From CAYMTV01 sp964393525 (GTDB lineage: Bacteria > Patescibacteriota > Microgenomatia > Daviesbacterales > UBA10151): a stretch of DNA of 6,069 nucleotides. This document shows, one piece after another, positions 5,175 through 6,069 of the stretch (positions within the stretch are counted from its first letter, which is position 1; every line of letters begins with the position of its first letter). Below the pieces are notes generated by a model, which was not told the DNA's origin, did not search any database, and saw nothing but the letters and a program-made list of their open reading frames with translations. The DNA lies in the NCBI GenBank assembly GCA_964393525.1, contig CAYMTV010000050.1, positions 1 to 6,069 of the forward strand, in the 5' to 3' direction. The translations under genes were made by a program, and so were the position numbers.

Positions 5175-6038
5175 TTAAACACTGAAGAAGGAAAGCAAAA
5201 TAATACCTGTTAAAGTAGTAATTATTCCAAATGTCTGCTGTTTGGTAATCGGGTCTTTAAAAAATAAGAATGCAAAAATCACAAATAAGGTAGGATTTGC
5301 TCCGGCTATTGGTGCAACAATCGCTACTAAACCCTGACTAATCCCCGCACTATAAGAAAATTCTGCAACTCTCACTAACACTGTCGAAACAATCAATGGC
5401 GTTAATGCATTATTCCTAGTAAACCCCTCTAGCTTTATCGATCGCAATTTCATGTAAAGAAGAATCAAAGGAAAAACCGAGATTGCAATATAATTTGGCC
5501 AAAACCATCCTACCTGTAGCACAACAATCTTAAGCAGAGCAAAATAAATTCCCCAGGCAAACATTGCTATCAAAGAAAGGAAGATTCCCTGATCTAACTT
5601 AAAATTTTTTACATGAAACTCCTTACTTATAATTGATAGAAAAAGTCCGGCAAAAATAATAGAAATCGCAATTCCCTGAGATAGGGAGATCATTTCATTA
5701 AGAAAGAGGAGAGAAAATAGAACAGTAACCATTGGAAATGAAGAAGCAATCGTTCCCACAAGTGCCCGGTTTTCTCTTTTCAGCGCTTCAAAATAGGTAA
5801 ATGTCCCAGTTGCTAAAGCAAATAATCCAAGCGCCAAATTAAAGATTAAAAGACTAAAGGAATATTTATAGAAATTATCCAGATCATATGGAATATACAG
5901 AGACATCAGCAGGAAGCTTAAAAGGAAACCCCAAAACATCAAAGAATGAGAATTTAATCTCCTGGCAACAATTGCCTCAAAAAAAATTCCTATCCCCCAG
6001 GTGAAATAGGCAATTATCGCAAATAAGATTGCCTGCAT
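5175..6038 (-). CDS. EamA-family (DMT superfamily) transporter
   Basis: The 287-residue, ten-helix membrane protein is made of two EamA repeats (about 1-137 and 150-286), the layout of drug/metabolite exporters that move amino acids, nucleosides or similar small molecules out of the cell. Repeat 1 ends with the hallmark LFLNEMISLSQGIAISIIFAGLFL (about 111-134). Repeat 2 ends with LFFKDPITKQQTFGIITTLTGIILL (258-282), where the usual helix-capping Glu is replaced by Lys-Asp. AYFTWG (10-15) and AMFAWGIYF (158-166) are the repeat-start motifs. Length is complete, so the gene is intact although its stop abuts a mutM scrap. Its ATG overlaps the TAA of an upstream frame by one base (TAATG), which suggests it is a downstream member of an operon extending beyond the right edge. 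The substrate is unknown. Confidence 0.93.
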   Translation of the reverse strand: MQAILFAIIAYFTWGIGIFFEAIVARRLNSHSLMFWGFLLSFLLMSLYIPYDLDNFYKYSFSLLIFNLALGLFALATGTFTYFEALKRENRALVGTIASSFPMVTVLFSLLFLNEMISLSQGIAISIIFAGLFLSIISKEFHVKNFKLDQGIFLSLIAMFAWGIYFALLKIVVLQVGWFWPNYIAISVFPLILLYMKLRSIKLEGFTRNNALTPLIVSTVLVRVAEFSYSAGISQGLVAIVAPIAGANPTLFVIFAFLFFKDPITKQQTFGIITTLTGIILLSFFSV

Positions 6039-6069
6039 TATTTTTTAAGATTCTTCTCTACTAATTCCA
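6038..6069 (-). CDS. Possible 3' end of an unidentified upstream gene
   Basis: Ten codons, ELVEKNLKK and a TAA at 6038-6040, precede EamA with a one-base stop/start overlap. That overlap is typical of co-translated operon genes, and the Lys/Glu-rich end looks like a protein C-terminus. The piece is too short to identify, and an open run of this length is expected by chance. Confidence 0.3.
   Translation of the reverse strand, partial: ELVEKNLKK

Overview
This AT-rich window has tightly packed genes, almost all on the minus strand. It looks like a piece of a bacterial genome, most likely from the Candidate Phyla Radiation (Patescibacteria). That placement is inference. It rests on the base composition, the very short gaps, a DUF5654-type small membrane protein, and a recF that is not beside dnaA/dnaN. 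No rRNA, tRNA, CRISPR array, insertion sequence or phage gene was seen, and no gene-free stretch exceeds 300 bases.

Layout, read along the minus strand from the right edge. The last codons of an unidentified upstream gene overlap the start of an intact EamA-type ten-helix transporter (5175-6038). Immediately after its stop lies a 3'-terminal scrap of a mutM/fpg (formamidopyrimidine-DNA glycosylase) gene (5119-5172). Only the second half of the Fpg zinc finger survives. Next come an MFS exporter-like transporter (3686-5059) and recF (2630-3682), three bases apart and probably co-transcribed, closed by a strong intrinsic terminator (2586-2615).

A lone plus-strand gene (2307-2573, DUF5654-like) converges on that terminator. 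It is divergent from an unrecognised 173-residue gene (1677-2198). The roughly 110-base divergent gap carries two perfect inverted repeats, a direct repeat and promoters on both strands. A DedA/VTT-family membrane protein (907-1635) follows. A Fic-domain AMP-transferase begins from a TTG codon just past the DedA stop and runs off the left edge (1-900).

The most interesting features are three. First, the orphan mutM tail is abutted to the EamA stop, marking a gene replacement or insertion scar. Second, three separate genes each have a -10-like hexamer exactly six bases before the ATG and no usable Shine-Dalgarno sequence, which suggests leaderless transcripts. Third, an uncharacterised 173-residue gene sits under an elaborate repeat-rich control region. 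No obviously new multi-gene defence or metabolic system is visible.
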